From Scandinavium lactucae (GTDB lineage Bacteria; Pseudomonadota; Gammaproteobacteria; Enterobacterales; Enterobacteriaceae): a DNA stretch of 64,000 bases. The notes below the pieces were generated by a model. That model saw nothing but the letters and a program-made list of their open reading frames with translations, made no database searches and was not told the DNA's origin. Shown piece after piece: positions 18,139 through 26,810 of this stretch. The stretch lies in NCBI RefSeq assembly GCF_033843265.1, contig NZ_JAWXRD010000040.1, forward strand, positions 558,001 through 622,000, in the 5' to 3' direction. The first letter of the stretch is position 1. The number at the start of each line of letters is the position of its first letter. Made by a program: the position numbers and the translations under genes.

Positions 18139-18195
18139 CCGGGCTGACGACAACCAGCCCGGTAGTCCCGGGAAGCGAAGCGCTACCGGGCAACA
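18139..18195. repeat. Inverted repeat plus REP-like element after the chitinase gene
   Basis: A perfect stem CCGGGCTG/CAGCCCGG (18139-18162) is followed by a REP-like unit which on the minus strand reads TTGCCCGGTAGCGC and then CCCGGGACTAC. It separates the chitinase gene from convergent yeaC and may end or protect both transcripts. Confidence 0.6.
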
Positions 18196-18201
18196 AACCA
18201 C

Positions 18202-18480
18202 TCACTGCATTTTCAGCGTCGCAATGGGCTTCGGCGCGAGGCCAAAATCCTCTTTCAGCTGCTGTTTACTTTTCATCACCATCTGCCCTTGGGTGTCGAT
18301 GGTCATGTGCTGCGCATCGGTGTTGTAACGCGCCTGCCACAGCATCACCAGTTGCAGACTGTTCTCTTTTTGCTCTGGGGTTAGCGCTACGCCATCCGGC
18401 CATTTTCCCAGCTCTACGGCGGTGGCCAGACGCTGATAAACGTCCTCTGTCATACCGTCGATAATTTGCTCAATTTCCAC
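18202..18480 (-). CDS. yeaC: YeaC, DUF1315 protein
   Basis: The product has 92 residues, near the 90 of E. coli YeaC. It is a small soluble acidic protein of unknown function (EIEQIIDGMTEDVYQRLATA at the start, KSKQQLKEDFG near the end). It follows msrB by 42 bases on the same strand and is probably in one transcript with it, as in E. coli. Confidence 0.92.
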   Translation of the reverse strand: MEIEQIIDGMTEDVYQRLATAVELGKWPDGVALTPEQKENSLQLVMLWQARYNTDAQHMTIDTQGQMVMKSKQQLKEDFGLAPKPIATLKMQ

Positions 18481-18522
18481 GTTCAGGCCCGCTCCTCAGG
18501 AATAATTTGCTGAATCGTTTCT

Positions 18523-18936
18523 TCAACCTTTAGTTTGGTCACCATTTTGCTCATCGGTGAAGCTCAGTGACGCCGAGTTCACACAATAACGCTCTCCGGT
18601 CGGCTGCGGACCATCCGGGAACACATGGCCGAGATGTGCGTCACAGTTCCCGCAACGAATTTCGGTGCGCTGCATCCCGTGAGAGTAATCATTCAGGTAT
18701 TTGATCGCGGCGTCGTTCACCGGCTCATAAAAGCTCGGCCAGCCGCAGCCTGAATCATACTTGCTTTCGGCAGTAAACAGCGGCGCATCGCACACCAGAC
18801 AATGGTAGACGCCGTCACGCTTGTTGTGCAGCAGGCGGCCGGTGAACGGCGGTTCAGTACCGTGATTCTGGGTCACGTAAAATTGCATTTCGCTCAAAGA
18901 GCCTTTCAGCTCTTCCGGGGAAGGTTTATTGGCCAT
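18523..18936 (-). CDS. msrB: MsrB, peptide-methionine (R)-S-oxide reductase
   Basis: The product has 137 residues, equal to E. coli MsrB. It reduces the R form of methionine sulfoxide in proteins. Two CxxC pairs bind zinc (CLVCDAP near 46 and CGNCDAHLGH near 95). The catalytic cysteine is in RYCVNSASL near 118, so it is the cysteine form. I started at MANKPSPEEL, ten codons inside the longest frame, by family length. Confidence 0.95.
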   Translation of the reverse strand: MANKPSPEELKGSLSEMQFYVTQNHGTEPPFTGRLLHNKRDGVYHCLVCDAPLFTAESKYDSGCGWPSFYEPVNDAAIKYLNDYSHGMQRTEIRCGNCDAHLGHVFPDGPQPTGERYCVNSASLSFTDEQNGDQTKG

Positions 18937-19052
18937 ATGCTCACTTCTCGCTGTAAAAGGGACCACTTCTGCGACGATTCTAACAAAACATTAACAATGA
19001 AGTGCGAACTTTTGTTCTAAACTTATTCGTTGCGAAAGGGCAGCCAGGTAAT

Positions 19053-19068
19053 TGTGACCCACATCACA
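19053..19068. promoter_or_regulatory. CRP-binding site upstream of gapA
   Basis: TGTGA-CCCACA-TCACA is a perfect match to the CRP core palindrome. It lies about 150 bases before the gapA P1 promoter elements. In E. coli gapA has several promoters, one of them CRP dependent, so cAMP control of this gene is likely. Confidence 0.8.
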
Positions 19069-19203
19069 TTATTATCTCTTATGGCCTTTAAAATTCCCGC
19101 CGCAGGCCGCATATGGAAATGAGCCCAATGGATGAGTGAGGCAGTCAGTCGCGCAAAGGTTGTGCATAGGATTGATTTGTCGCAATGATTGACACGATTC
19201 CGC

Positions 19204-19231
19204 TTGACGCTGCGTAAGGTTTTTGTAATTT
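19204..19231 (+). promoter_or_regulatory. gapA sigma70 promoter (P1-like)
   Basis: TTGACG (19204-19209) and TAATTT (19226-19231) are separated by 16 bases. The leader down to the ATG (ACAGGCAACC through CTGGTGGAATAT) is close to the E. coli gapA leader, which I recall as strongly conserved. Confidence 0.75.
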
Positions 19232-19274
19232 TACAGGCAACCTTTTATTCACTAACAAATAGCTGGTGGAATAT

Positions 19275-20270
19275 ATGACTATCAAAGTAGGTATCAACGG
19301 TTTTGGCCGTATCGGTCGCATTGTTTTCCGTGCTGCTCAGGAACGTTCTGACATCGAGATCGTTGCAATCAACGATCTGTTAGACGCTGACTACATGGCA
19401 TACATGCTGAAGTATGACTCCACTCACGGTCGTTTTAACGGCACCGTAGAAGTGAAAGACGGTCATCTGATCGTTAACGGTAAAAAAATCCGTGTTACCG
19501 CTGAGCGTGACCCGGCTAACCTGAAGTGGAACGAAGCAGGCGTTGACGTTGTTGCTGAAGCAACTGGTCTGTTCCTGACCGACGAAACCGCGCGTAAGCA
19601 CATCACCGCTGGCGCGAAGAAAGTTGTTCTGACTGGCCCATCTAAAGATGACACCCCAATGTTTGTTAAAGGCGCTAACTTTGACAAATACCAGGGTCAG
19701 GACATCGTTTCTAACGCATCTTGCACCACCAACTGCCTGGCACCGCTGGCAAAAGTTATCAACGACAACTTCGGCATCATCGAAGGTCTGATGACGACTG
19801 TTCACGCGACCACCGCAACTCAGAAAACCGTTGATGGCCCGTCTCACAAAGACTGGCGCGGCGGCCGCGGCGCAGCACAGAACATCATCCCATCCTCTAC
19901 CGGTGCTGCTAAAGCAGTAGGTAAAGTACTGCCAGAACTGAATGGCAAACTGACTGGTATGGCGTTCCGCGTTCCGACTCCAAACGTATCCGTTGTTGAC
20001 CTGACCGTTCGTCTGGAAAAAGCAGCGTCTTACGAAGAAATCAAGAAAGCAATCAAAGCGGCTTCTGAAGGCGCAATGAAAGGCGTTCTGGGTTACACCG
20101 AAGACGACGTTGTTTCTACCGACTTCAACGGCGAAGTTTGCACTTCCGTGTTCGATGCTAAAGCTGGTATCGCACTGAACGACAACTTCGTGAAACTGGT
20201 TTCCTGGTACGACAACGAAACTGGCTACTCCAACAAAGTTCTGGACCTGATTGCTCACATCTCCAAATAA
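19275..20270 (+). CDS. gapA: GapA, glyceraldehyde-3-phosphate dehydrogenase
   Basis: The product has 331 residues, the E. coli length. It oxidises glyceraldehyde-3-phosphate with NAD in glycolysis. The NAD fold begins at once (KVGINGFGRIGRI) and the catalytic cysteine is in SNASCTTNCLAP near 150, with the partner histidine in TVHATT near 177. Codon use is visibly biased to the highly expressed set (CTG, GGT, AAA, GAA) compared with its neighbours. The start GTGGAATATATGACT has its ribosome site GGTGG. A strong terminator follows. Confidence 0.98.
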   Translation: MTIKVGINGFGRIGRIVFRAAQERSDIEIVAINDLLDADYMAYMLKYDSTHGRFNGTVEVKDGHLIVNGKKIRVTAERDPANLKWNEAGVDVVAEATGLFLTDETARKHITAGAKKVVLTGPSKDDTPMFVKGANFDKYQGQDIVSNASCTTNCLAPLAKVINDNFGIIEGLMTTVHATTATQKTVDGPSHKDWRGGRGAAQNIIPSSTGAAKAVGKVLPELNGKLTGMAFRVPTPNVSVVDLTVRLEKAASYEEIKKAIKAASEGAMKGVLGYTEDDVVSTDFNGEVCTSVFDAKAGIALNDNFVKLVSWYDNETGYSNKVLDLIAHISK

Positions 20271-20302
20271 GTTGAGATGAGAATCTGATTCAAAACGGAT
20301 CT

Positions 20303-20330
20303 AAAAAGGCGACCTCGGTCGCCTTTTTTA
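20303..20330 (+). terminator. gapA intrinsic terminator
   Basis: AAAAAGGCGACC and GGTCGCCTTTTTT form a long stem with a very small loop and a T-run. It lies about 33 bases after the gapA stop and before yeaD, so most yeaD transcription must read through or start locally. Confidence 0.9.
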
Positions 20331-20367
20331 TTGCTTTACGTTTACGGCTAACCTTTAGGATTGCACC

Positions 20368-21252
20368 ATGATTAACAAAATTTTTGCTCTCCCGGTAGTT
20401 GAACAACTTACCCCTGTACTTTCTCGCCGCCAGCTTGATGACCTGGAACTGGTTGTGGTCGATCACCCACAGGCCAAAGCCTCTTTTGCTCTTCAGGGCG
20501 CACATTTGCTCTCCTGGAAACCGGCCGGAGAAGCCGAGGTCCTGTGGCTGAGCAACAACACTCCGTTCAAAAACGGCGTCGCGCTGCGCGGCGGCGTGCC
20601 GATTTGCTGGCCTTGGTTTGGCCCGGCGGCACAGCAGGGTCTACCTGCTCACGGCTTCGCGCGTAATCTGCCGTGGACGCTAAAAGCACATAACGAAGAC
20701 GACAACGGCGTGGTGCTGACGTTTGAACTGCAAAGCAATGAAGAAACGCTGAAACTGTGGCCGCATGACTTCACGCTGTACGCCCGTTTCAAAGTGGGGA
20801 AAACCTGCGAGATTGAGCTGGAAGCCCATGGCGACTTTGAAACCACTTCCGCCCTGCACAGCTACTTCAACGTCGGCGACATTAGCGCGGTGAAAGTGAG
20901 TGACGTTGGCGATCGTTACATCGATAAAGTCAAAAATGCGGAAGAAGGTGTGTTGTCCGATGGCGTACAGACTTTCCCTGACCGTACTGACCGCGTGTAC
21001 CTGAATGCAGAAGCCTGCAGCGTGATCCACGACGGTGCACTGGGTCGTAACATCGACGTGATTCACGGCCATCACAGCAACGTGGTGGGCTGGAATCCAG
21101 GCCCGGCACTGTCCGTCAGCATGGGCGACATGCCGGATGACGGTTATAAGACCTTCGTTTGCGTCGAAACCGCGTGTGTGACCCAACCGCAGAAAGCGTC
21201 GGAAGAAAAACCTTCCCGTCTGTCTCAGTCGATTCGCGTCGCAAAACGCTAA
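20368..21252 (+). CDS. yeaD: YeaD, D-hexose-6-phosphate mutarotase
   Basis: The product has 294 residues with the aldose-1-epimerase-like beta-sandwich fold. Family motifs include GVALRGGVPICWPWFGP near 70-86 and HGFARN near 94, and a histidine in LHSYFNVGD near 165, which form the active site. It interconverts alpha and beta anomers of glucose-6-phosphate and related sugars. Its place after gapA fits a glycolytic housekeeping role. A short palindrome terminator ends it. Confidence 0.94.
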   Translation: MINKIFALPVVEQLTPVLSRRQLDDLELVVVDHPQAKASFALQGAHLLSWKPAGEAEVLWLSNNTPFKNGVALRGGVPICWPWFGPAAQQGLPAHGFARNLPWTLKAHNEDDNGVVLTFELQSNEETLKLWPHDFTLYARFKVGKTCEIELEAHGDFETTSALHSYFNVGDISAVKVSDVGDRYIDKVKNAEEGVLSDGVQTFPDRTDRVYLNAEACSVIHDGALGRNIDVIHGHHSNVVGWNPGPALSVSMGDMPDDGYKTFVCVETACVTQPQKASEEKPSRLSQSIRVAKR

Positions 21253-21289
21253 TCGCTGCCGACACCAACACGCTGCACCAACACAATGC

Positions 21290-21315
21290 AAAACAGGGCG
21301 TTTCCGCCCTGTTTT
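21290..21315. terminator. Bidirectional terminator between yeaD and mipA
   Basis: AAAACAGGGCG and CGCCCTGTTTT form an 11-base stem with a 4-base loop. A-rich and T-rich flanks serve both convergent genes. Confidence 0.85.
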
Positions 21316-21346
21316 ATTGCATCTTAGGCACTGAAAAAGTGCGCTA

Positions 21347-22096
21347 TCAGAAGCTGTAGGTTATACCGGTGGACAACAGCCCGGTCCAGTTTTTATCGAC
21401 CATCGGGCTGTCGGTCACTTCGTCCGACAGGCGGGTATAGCGCCCTACCCCATACACGCTCCAGTCTGCATTCAGCTTATAGTTCACAGAAAGCTCGACA
21501 TACGGGTTCCAGCCGTCGTTAGGATCGTAGCTGCGCAGGCCACTTTTCTTCGACTCGTTTTTGGAAACACCATAGTAGTAATCGTTCTGGTTCTCGCTGT
21601 TCCACTGTAAACCGATCCCCGGGGTGACGGTCAGGTTACCGGCGTTATAACGGTACAGCCACGCCATATCCCAAGCGATGCCGTTGCTCTTATCAAGCGT
21701 GTCACCGGCAAGCGTGGTGCGCAGGAAGCCGTATTGGGTGAAGTGCATATAGGACAGGCCGGCCATCATCGTCGACTGGCGACGATCGAGCTTACGCAGC
21801 TGATTGTTGTCGCTGTCACCTGGCTTAAAGTACAGCGGCGACCAGTAGGCGGTGATGGAGAGCTTATCGGCAGTATCGTTCCACAGGTAGTACCCTGCGC
21901 CGATGCCATGGAACCAGAAGTTATCACTTTCAAAATCAATGGCCGGGAACGGGTACACATCACTGCTGTACTGTTTGTACGGATGCCCAACGACCCCCAC
22001 GCCTGCGCCGAGCGTCAATTTATTGTCGGCAGCCTGCACAACGGTCGATGCTGTTGCGAAGAGCAGACCCGTTGTTAATAGTTTGATTAATTTCAC
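21347..22096 (-). CDS. mipA: MipA, MltA-interacting outer membrane scaffold protein
   Basis: The product has 249 residues with a signal peptide ending near VQAA and a beta-barrel-like mature part ending in a C-terminal phenylalanine (TGITYSF), a typical outer-membrane signature. E. coli MipA links the murein hydrolase MltA with PBP1B. The likely start is a GTG (KLIKLLTTG follows); the frame also extends six codons further to a TTG. AAGGG lies about 10 bases before the GTG. Confidence 0.92.
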   Translation of the reverse strand: MKLIKLLTTGLLFATASTVVQAADNKLTLGAGVGVVGHPYKQYSSDVYPFPAIDFESDNFWFHGIGAGYYLWNDTADKLSITAYWSPLYFKPGDSDNNQLRKLDRRQSTMMAGLSYMHFTQYGFLRTTLAGDTLDKSNGIAWDMAWLYRYNAGNLTVTPGIGLQWNSENQNDYYYGVSKNESKKSGLRSYDPNDGWNPYVELSVNYKLNADWSVYGVGRYTRLSDEVTDSPMVDKNWTGLLSTGITYSF

Positions 22097-22525
22097 GTTG
22101 CATATCCCTTTCAAATTACAAGCGGCTGAAGTTTACCCGCCCGGTCCGCTGACCTCAAATTCTTTACTTCTGCTTACGAAATTTAATCGCTCAAATTGCC
22201 ACTTTCGGATGACACGCCGCTTGCAGTCCGATGACAGTCCGGTGAATGCATTAAATATCTTCCACTTTAAGTGGCGGTATTTTTTGATGAGTTATTGATA
22301 TGTCATTGAAATTGACTTTTACCAACATGCAAGTTTTCCAAATGCCATCTACGCTTAAATTCAGAAGGTGTAATCGCGGGGCACGTTATGTTTTCAGACC
22401 CGTCAACCTGGCATAAGGGTTGCTGGAGATTGGACAAGCGCGGTTCAGTTTACCTCTTCCGGGAGCCTCTATTACTCATACGAACGGCTCTTATCCTGTG
22501 CTAAAAAACGAAAGGACGGCATGCC
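22097..22525. other. Intergenic regulatory region between mipA and yeaG
   Basis: These 429 bases contain no convincing gene. They are AT-rich in the left half and divide the divergent mipA and yeaG. The only clear signal is the sigma54 promoter at 22409-22424. About 100 bases of leader separate it from the yeaG start, and AAGGACGG is 8 bases before the yeaG ATG. Confidence 0.7.
22409..22424 (+). promoter_or_regulatory. Sigma54 (-24/-12) promoter of yeaGH
   Basis: The site TGGCATA-AGGG-TTGCT has the invariant GG and GC separated by exactly 10 bases, as RpoN requires. In E. coli yeaGH is known to be nitrogen (NtrC/RpoN) and stationary-phase (RpoS) controlled, so the site fits. Confidence 0.82.
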
Positions 22526-24460
22526 ATGAATATATTCGATCACTATCGCCAGCGTTATGAAGCTGCCAAGGACGAAGAGTTCACACTGCAGGAATTTCTT
22601 GCAACCTGTAAGCAAGATCGCAGTGCCTATGCCAATGCGGCAGAGCGTCTGTTAATGGCCATTGGTGAGCCAGTAATGGTGGATACTGCCCATGAGCCAC
22701 GGCTGTCCCGTCTATTTTCGAATCGGGTGGTTGCACGCTACCCGGCGTTTGAGGAGTTTTACGGCATGGAAGATGCTATCGAACAGATAGTGTCGTACCT
22801 GAAACATGCCGCCCAGGGACTGGAAGAGAAGAAACAGATCCTCTATTTACTTGGCCCAGTGGGTGGCGGTAAATCATCGCTGGCAGAACGTCTGAAAGCG
22901 TTGATGCAACGCGTGCCGATTTATGTGCTGAGCGCCAACGGCGAGCGCAGTCCGGTCAACGATCACCCGCTGTGCCTGTTCAATCCGCAGGAAGATGCGC
23001 AGCTTCTGGAAAAAGAGTACGGCATCCCGAACCGCTACCTCGGCACCATCATGTCGCCATGGGCGGCAAAACGGTTGAATGAGTTCGGCGGTGATATCAC
23101 CAAGTTCCGGGTGGTGAAAGTGTGGCCGTCGATTCTGGCGCAGATTGCGATTGCGAAAACAGAACCGGGCGATGAGAACAACCAGGATATCTCGGCGCTG
23201 GTCGGTAAAGTGGATATTCGTAAACTGGAAAACCACGCGCAGAACGATCCAGATGCGTACGGTTACTCCGGGGCGCTGTGCCGCGCGAACCAGGGTCTGA
23301 TGGAATTCGTCGAGATGTTTAAAGCACCGATTAAAGTGCTGCATCCGCTGCTGACCGCCACCCAGGAAGGTAACTACAACGGTACTGAGGGGATCTCCGC
23401 CCTGCCGTTCAACGGGATTATTCTCGCGCACTCCAATGAATCGGAGTGGGTGACCTTCCGTAATAACAAGAACAATGAGGCGTTCCTTGACCGTGTGTAC
23501 ATCGTCAAAGTGCCTTATTGCCTGCGGATCTCCGAAGAGATCAAAATTTACGAAAAACTGCTTAACCACAGTGAACTGACCCATGCACCCTGTGCGCCGG
23601 GCACGCTCGAAACCCTGGCGCGATTCTCTATTCTGTCGCGTCTGAAAGAGCCAGAAAACTCGAGCATCTACTCGAAAATGCGCGTGTATGACGGGGAAAG
23701 CCTGAAAGACACCGATCCGAAAGCGAAATCCTATCAGGAGTATCGCGACTATTCGGGCGTGGATGAAGGGATGAACGGTCTGTCGACGCGCTTTGCATTC
23801 AAGATTCTCTCGCGGGTGTTCAACTTTGACCACGTAGAGGTGGCGGCCAACCCGGTCCATCTGTTCTACGTCCTGGAGCAGCAGATTGAACGCGAGCAAT
23901 TCCCGCAGGAGCAGTCGGAACGCTATCTCGAGTTCCTCAAAGGCTACCTGATCCCGAAATATGCCGAGTTCATCGGTAAAGAGATCCAGACCGCCTATCT
24001 TGAATCCTATTCTGAATATGGACAGAACATTTTCGACCGTTATGTCACCTACGCAGACTTCTGGATCCAGGACCAGGAATACCGCGACCCGGATACCGGT
24101 CAGTTGTTCGACCGCGAATCGCTGAATGCGGAACTGGAAAAAATTGAGAAGCCCGCCGGGATAAGCAACCCGAAAGACTTCCGTAACGAAATCGTCAACT
24201 TCGTGCTGCGCGCCAGAGCAAACTACAGCGGACGGAACCCGAACTGGACCAGCTACGAGAAACTGCGCACGGTCATTGAGAAGAAAATGTTCTCGAATAC
24301 CGAGGAGCTGTTGCCGGTGATTTCGTTTAATGCCAAAACGTCAACCGACGAGCAGAAAAAACACGATGATTTTGTCGATCGTATGATGGAGAAAGGCTAT
24401 ACCCGCAAACAGGTTCGCCTGCTGTGCGAATGGTATCTGCGCGTACGTAAATCGTCGTAA
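22526..24460 (+). CDS. yeaG: YeaG, PrkA-family serine protein kinase
   Basis: The product has 644 residues, the E. coli length. The N-terminal half is an AAA module with Walker A GPVGGGKSSLAERL near 110-123. The C-terminal half is the PrkA kinase-like domain. In E. coli it works with YeaH in adaptation to nitrogen starvation and stationary phase. It is cytoplasmic. yeaH follows after a REP element. Confidence 0.95.
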   Translation: MNIFDHYRQRYEAAKDEEFTLQEFLATCKQDRSAYANAAERLLMAIGEPVMVDTAHEPRLSRLFSNRVVARYPAFEEFYGMEDAIEQIVSYLKHAAQGLEEKKQILYLLGPVGGGKSSLAERLKALMQRVPIYVLSANGERSPVNDHPLCLFNPQEDAQLLEKEYGIPNRYLGTIMSPWAAKRLNEFGGDITKFRVVKVWPSILAQIAIAKTEPGDENNQDISALVGKVDIRKLENHAQNDPDAYGYSGALCRANQGLMEFVEMFKAPIKVLHPLLTATQEGNYNGTEGISALPFNGIILAHSNESEWVTFRNNKNNEAFLDRVYIVKVPYCLRISEEIKIYEKLLNHSELTHAPCAPGTLETLARFSILSRLKEPENSSIYSKMRVYDGESLKDTDPKAKSYQEYRDYSGVDEGMNGLSTRFAFKILSRVFNFDHVEVAANPVHLFYVLEQQIEREQFPQEQSERYLEFLKGYLIPKYAEFIGKEIQTAYLESYSEYGQNIFDRYVTYADFWIQDQEYRDPDTGQLFDRESLNAELEKIEKPAGISNPKDFRNEIVNFVLRARANYSGRNPNWTSYEKLRTVIEKKMFSNTEELLPVISFNAKTSTDEQKKHDDFVDRMMEKGYTRKQVRLLCEWYLRVRKSS

Positions 24461-24469
24461 TGTAGAAAG

Positions 24470-24504
24470 TCGCCCGGCGGCGCATCGCCTGCCGGGCCTA
24501 CGCA
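24470..24504. repeat. REP element between yeaG and yeaH
   Basis: CGCCCGGCGGCGC then GCCGGGCCTACG forms the standard REP palindrome 10 bases after the yeaG stop. It may protect the yeaG message and lower yeaH expression. Confidence 0.75.
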
Positions 24505-24538
24505 GCAGAAGGTTGGCAAATGCAGTACGGGAGGGAAT

Positions 24539-25819
24539 ATGACCTGGTTCATAGACCGACGCCTGAACGGTAAGAATAAAAGTGCGGTGAACCGCCAGCG
24601 CTTTTTGCGCCGCTATAAGGCGCAGATAAAACAGTCGATCTCCGAAGCGATTAACAAGCGATCGGTGACCGATATCGACAGCGGTGAGTCGGTTTCTATT
24701 CCGACAGACGATATCAGCGAACCGATGTTCCATCAGGGACGCGGCGGCCTGCGCCATCGCGTTCATCCTGGTAACGATCACTTCGTGCAAAACGACCGTA
24801 TCGAACGCCCTCAGGGTGGCGGCGGCGGCGGGGGGAGCGGTCAGGGACAGGCGAGTCCGGACGGCGAAGGCCAGGACGAATTCGTGTTTCAGATTTCCAA
24901 AGATGAATACCTGGATCTGCTGTTTGAAGATTTGGCCCTGCCCAATCTGAAGAAAAATCAGCACCGCCAACTGACGGAGTACAAAACGCATCGTGCCGGA
25001 TACACCGCCAACGGCGTGCCGGCCAACATTAGCGTGGTGCGTTCTTTGCAGAACTCACTGGCGCGGCGCACGGCGATGACCGCCGGGAAACGTCGCGAAT
25101 TACGGGAACTGGAAGCCAGTCTCGACACCGTCGCCAAAAGCGAGCCGGTGCAACTGCTGGAAGAGGAACGTCTGCGCAAGGAGATAGCCGAACTGCGGGC
25201 GAAAATCGAACGCGTACCGTTTATCGACACTTTTGACCTGCGTTATAAGAACTACGAGAAACGCCCGGAACCCTCCAGCCAGGCAGTCATGTTCTGTCTG
25301 ATGGATGTCTCAGGCTCGATGGATCAGGCGACCAAGGACATGGCGAAACGTTTTTACATCCTGCTGTATCTGTTCCTCAGCCGGACCTATAAAAACGTCG
25401 ATGTGGTGTATATCCGCCATCACACCCAGGCGAAAGAAGTGGACGAGCATGAGTTCTTTTATTCACAGGAAACCGGCGGAACCATTGTCTCCAGCGCCCT
25501 GAAGCTGATGGATGAAGTGGTGAAAGAACGTTACGACCCCGCGCAGTGGAATATTTATGCCGCGCAGGCGTCGGATGGTGACAACTGGGCCGATGACTCA
25601 CCGCTGTGTCATGAAATTCTGGCGAAGAAAATTCTGCCGGTGGTGCGCTACTACAGCTATATCGAAATCACCCGCCGGGCGCATCAAACCCTGTGGCGTG
25701 AATACGAACATCTGCAGGCGATGTTTGAGAATTTTGCCATGCAGCATATCCGCGATCAGGAAGATATTTATCCGGTCTTCCGGGAACTGTTCCACAAACA
25801 AGGCACCACCACCAGCTAA
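24539..25819 (+). CDS. yeaH: YeaH, DUF444 von Willebrand factor-like protein
   Basis: The product has 426 residues. The C-terminal half has a von Willebrand A-like fold with the metal-site motif MDVSGSMDQ near 259. A glycine-rich linker (GGGGGGGSGQGQ) is near 98-109 and a coiled coil is likely near 180-220 (ELEASL, LLEEERLRKEIAELRAKIE). It is always paired with the YeaG kinase; its partner role is not fully known. The start ATG follows GGGAGGGAAT. Confidence 0.93.
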   Translation: MTWFIDRRLNGKNKSAVNRQRFLRRYKAQIKQSISEAINKRSVTDIDSGESVSIPTDDISEPMFHQGRGGLRHRVHPGNDHFVQNDRIERPQGGGGGGGSGQGQASPDGEGQDEFVFQISKDEYLDLLFEDLALPNLKKNQHRQLTEYKTHRAGYTANGVPANISVVRSLQNSLARRTAMTAGKRRELRELEASLDTVAKSEPVQLLEEERLRKEIAELRAKIERVPFIDTFDLRYKNYEKRPEPSSQAVMFCLMDVSGSMDQATKDMAKRFYILLYLFLSRTYKNVDVVYIRHHTQAKEVDEHEFFYSQETGGTIVSSALKLMDEVVKERYDPAQWNIYAAQASDGDNWADDSPLCHEILAKKILPVVRYYSYIEITRRAHQTLWREYEHLQAMFENFAMQHIRDQEDIYPVFRELFHKQGTTTS

Positions 25820-25942
25820 CCTCATCAGCCAGATAGCATTTATCTGGCTGATTTTCTTCTGTCTCCCCGATCCCTGCCCCGCGCTTGCCCCATCGCATCT
25901 GAGCGATTATTCTGACCGTTCGGTTCTTTTGATGGAGTCACT

Positions 25943-26467
25943 ATGTCTGATTTAACGTCGTCTGAAATAGCCTCCCGCGACGTTCACCAGCATTTGCTGG
26001 CCGTGCTGAATACTCAGCAGGCGCGTTTTCGGGTGATGGAGCATGAAGCCATCGGCAAGTGCGAAGCGGTGTCTGAGGTGCGCGGTACGGCGCTCGGACA
26101 AGGTGCTAAGGCGCTGGTGTGCAAGGTGAAAGGAAACGGCGTCAAACAGCACGTGCTGGCGATCCTGGCCGCCGATCAGCAGGCCGATTTATCCCGCCTG
26201 GCGTTGCATCTCGGCGGTCTGAAAGCCTCGCTGGCAAGCCCGGCAGAAGTGGATGCCCTCACCGCCTGTGTGTTTGGCGCGATCCCACCGTTCAGCTTTC
26301 ACCCGGCCCTGAAGCTGGTCGCCGATCCGCTGCTATTTGAGCGTTTTGATGAAATCGCCTTTAACGCGGGATTACTGGAAAAATCGATTGTGATGGATAC
26401 TCAGGATTACCTGCGGATTGCCCAGCCAGAACTGGTTGATTTTCGACGCGCGCAAGACACTGAATAA
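25943..26467 (+). CDS. yeaK: YeaK, YbaK-family aminoacyl-tRNA deacylase
   Basis: The product has 174 residues of the YbaK/ProX editing fold. Such proteins hydrolyse mischarged aminoacyl-tRNA; E. coli YeaK has been linked to Ser- and Thr-tRNA. The conserved lysine region (GAKALVCKVKGNG near 54-65) and the GAIPPFSFHP loop near 111-120 are present. It lies between yeaH and yoaI. E. coli has yeaI and yeaJ between yeaH and yeaK, and these are missing here. Confidence 0.92.
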   Translation: MSDLTSSEIASRDVHQHLLAVLNTQQARFRVMEHEAIGKCEAVSEVRGTALGQGAKALVCKVKGNGVKQHVLAILAADQQADLSRLALHLGGLKASLASPAEVDALTACVFGAIPPFSFHPALKLVADPLLFERFDEIAFNAGLLEKSIVMDTQDYLRIAQPELVDFRRAQDTE

Positions 26468-26476
26468 TACCAGGCG

Positions 26477-26581
26477 CTAGGGGTGTCTTTCCAGAAACAG
26501 GACGGACGCCACCAGAATCCCCCCCACTGATAAAAATGAAAGCAGGATAGTCAGCGTTTCGACGAACAGTTGATCGTGCAT
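26477..26581 (-). CDS. yoaI: YoaI, 34-residue membrane small protein
   Basis: ATG at 26581 starts 34 codons ending in TAG. The product begins MHDQLFVETLTILLSF and has one membrane helix. It resembles E. coli YoaI (also 34 residues, starting with a similar FVETLII motif). GGGAGGG lies 6-7 bases before the start. It lies next to yeaK as in E. coli. Function is unknown; the protein accumulates in low phosphate or similar conditions in other species by report from memory. Confidence 0.85.
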   Translation of the reverse strand: MHDQLFVETLTILLSFLSVGGILVASVLFLERHP

Positions 26582-26678
26582 CATTACCCTCCCATTCTGA
26601 TTTTCTCTTTTTACACCCTATTAATGACACTGGCATGACAGCCTGTTTTTTCTCCTGCGCAATAATAAAAGCGTAATT

Positions 26679-26694
26679 TGTTACCGGTATCACG
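26679..26694. promoter_or_regulatory. Candidate CRP site before the sugar transporter gene
   Basis: TGTTA-CCGGTA-TCACG matches eight of ten positions of the CRP core. It is about 117 bases before the transporter ATG, in a position suited to activation of a carbohydrate operon. Confidence 0.45.
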
Positions 26695-26810
26695 AAAAGG
26701 ATTTTCCATAAGTCTGATGCCAGATCTCGTAATTGTTAACTTTGCCCTGCTGGTTAACCATCAATGTCAGAACATCCTCAAATAAACCTTACACTGGCAA
26801 GGTGAATACA

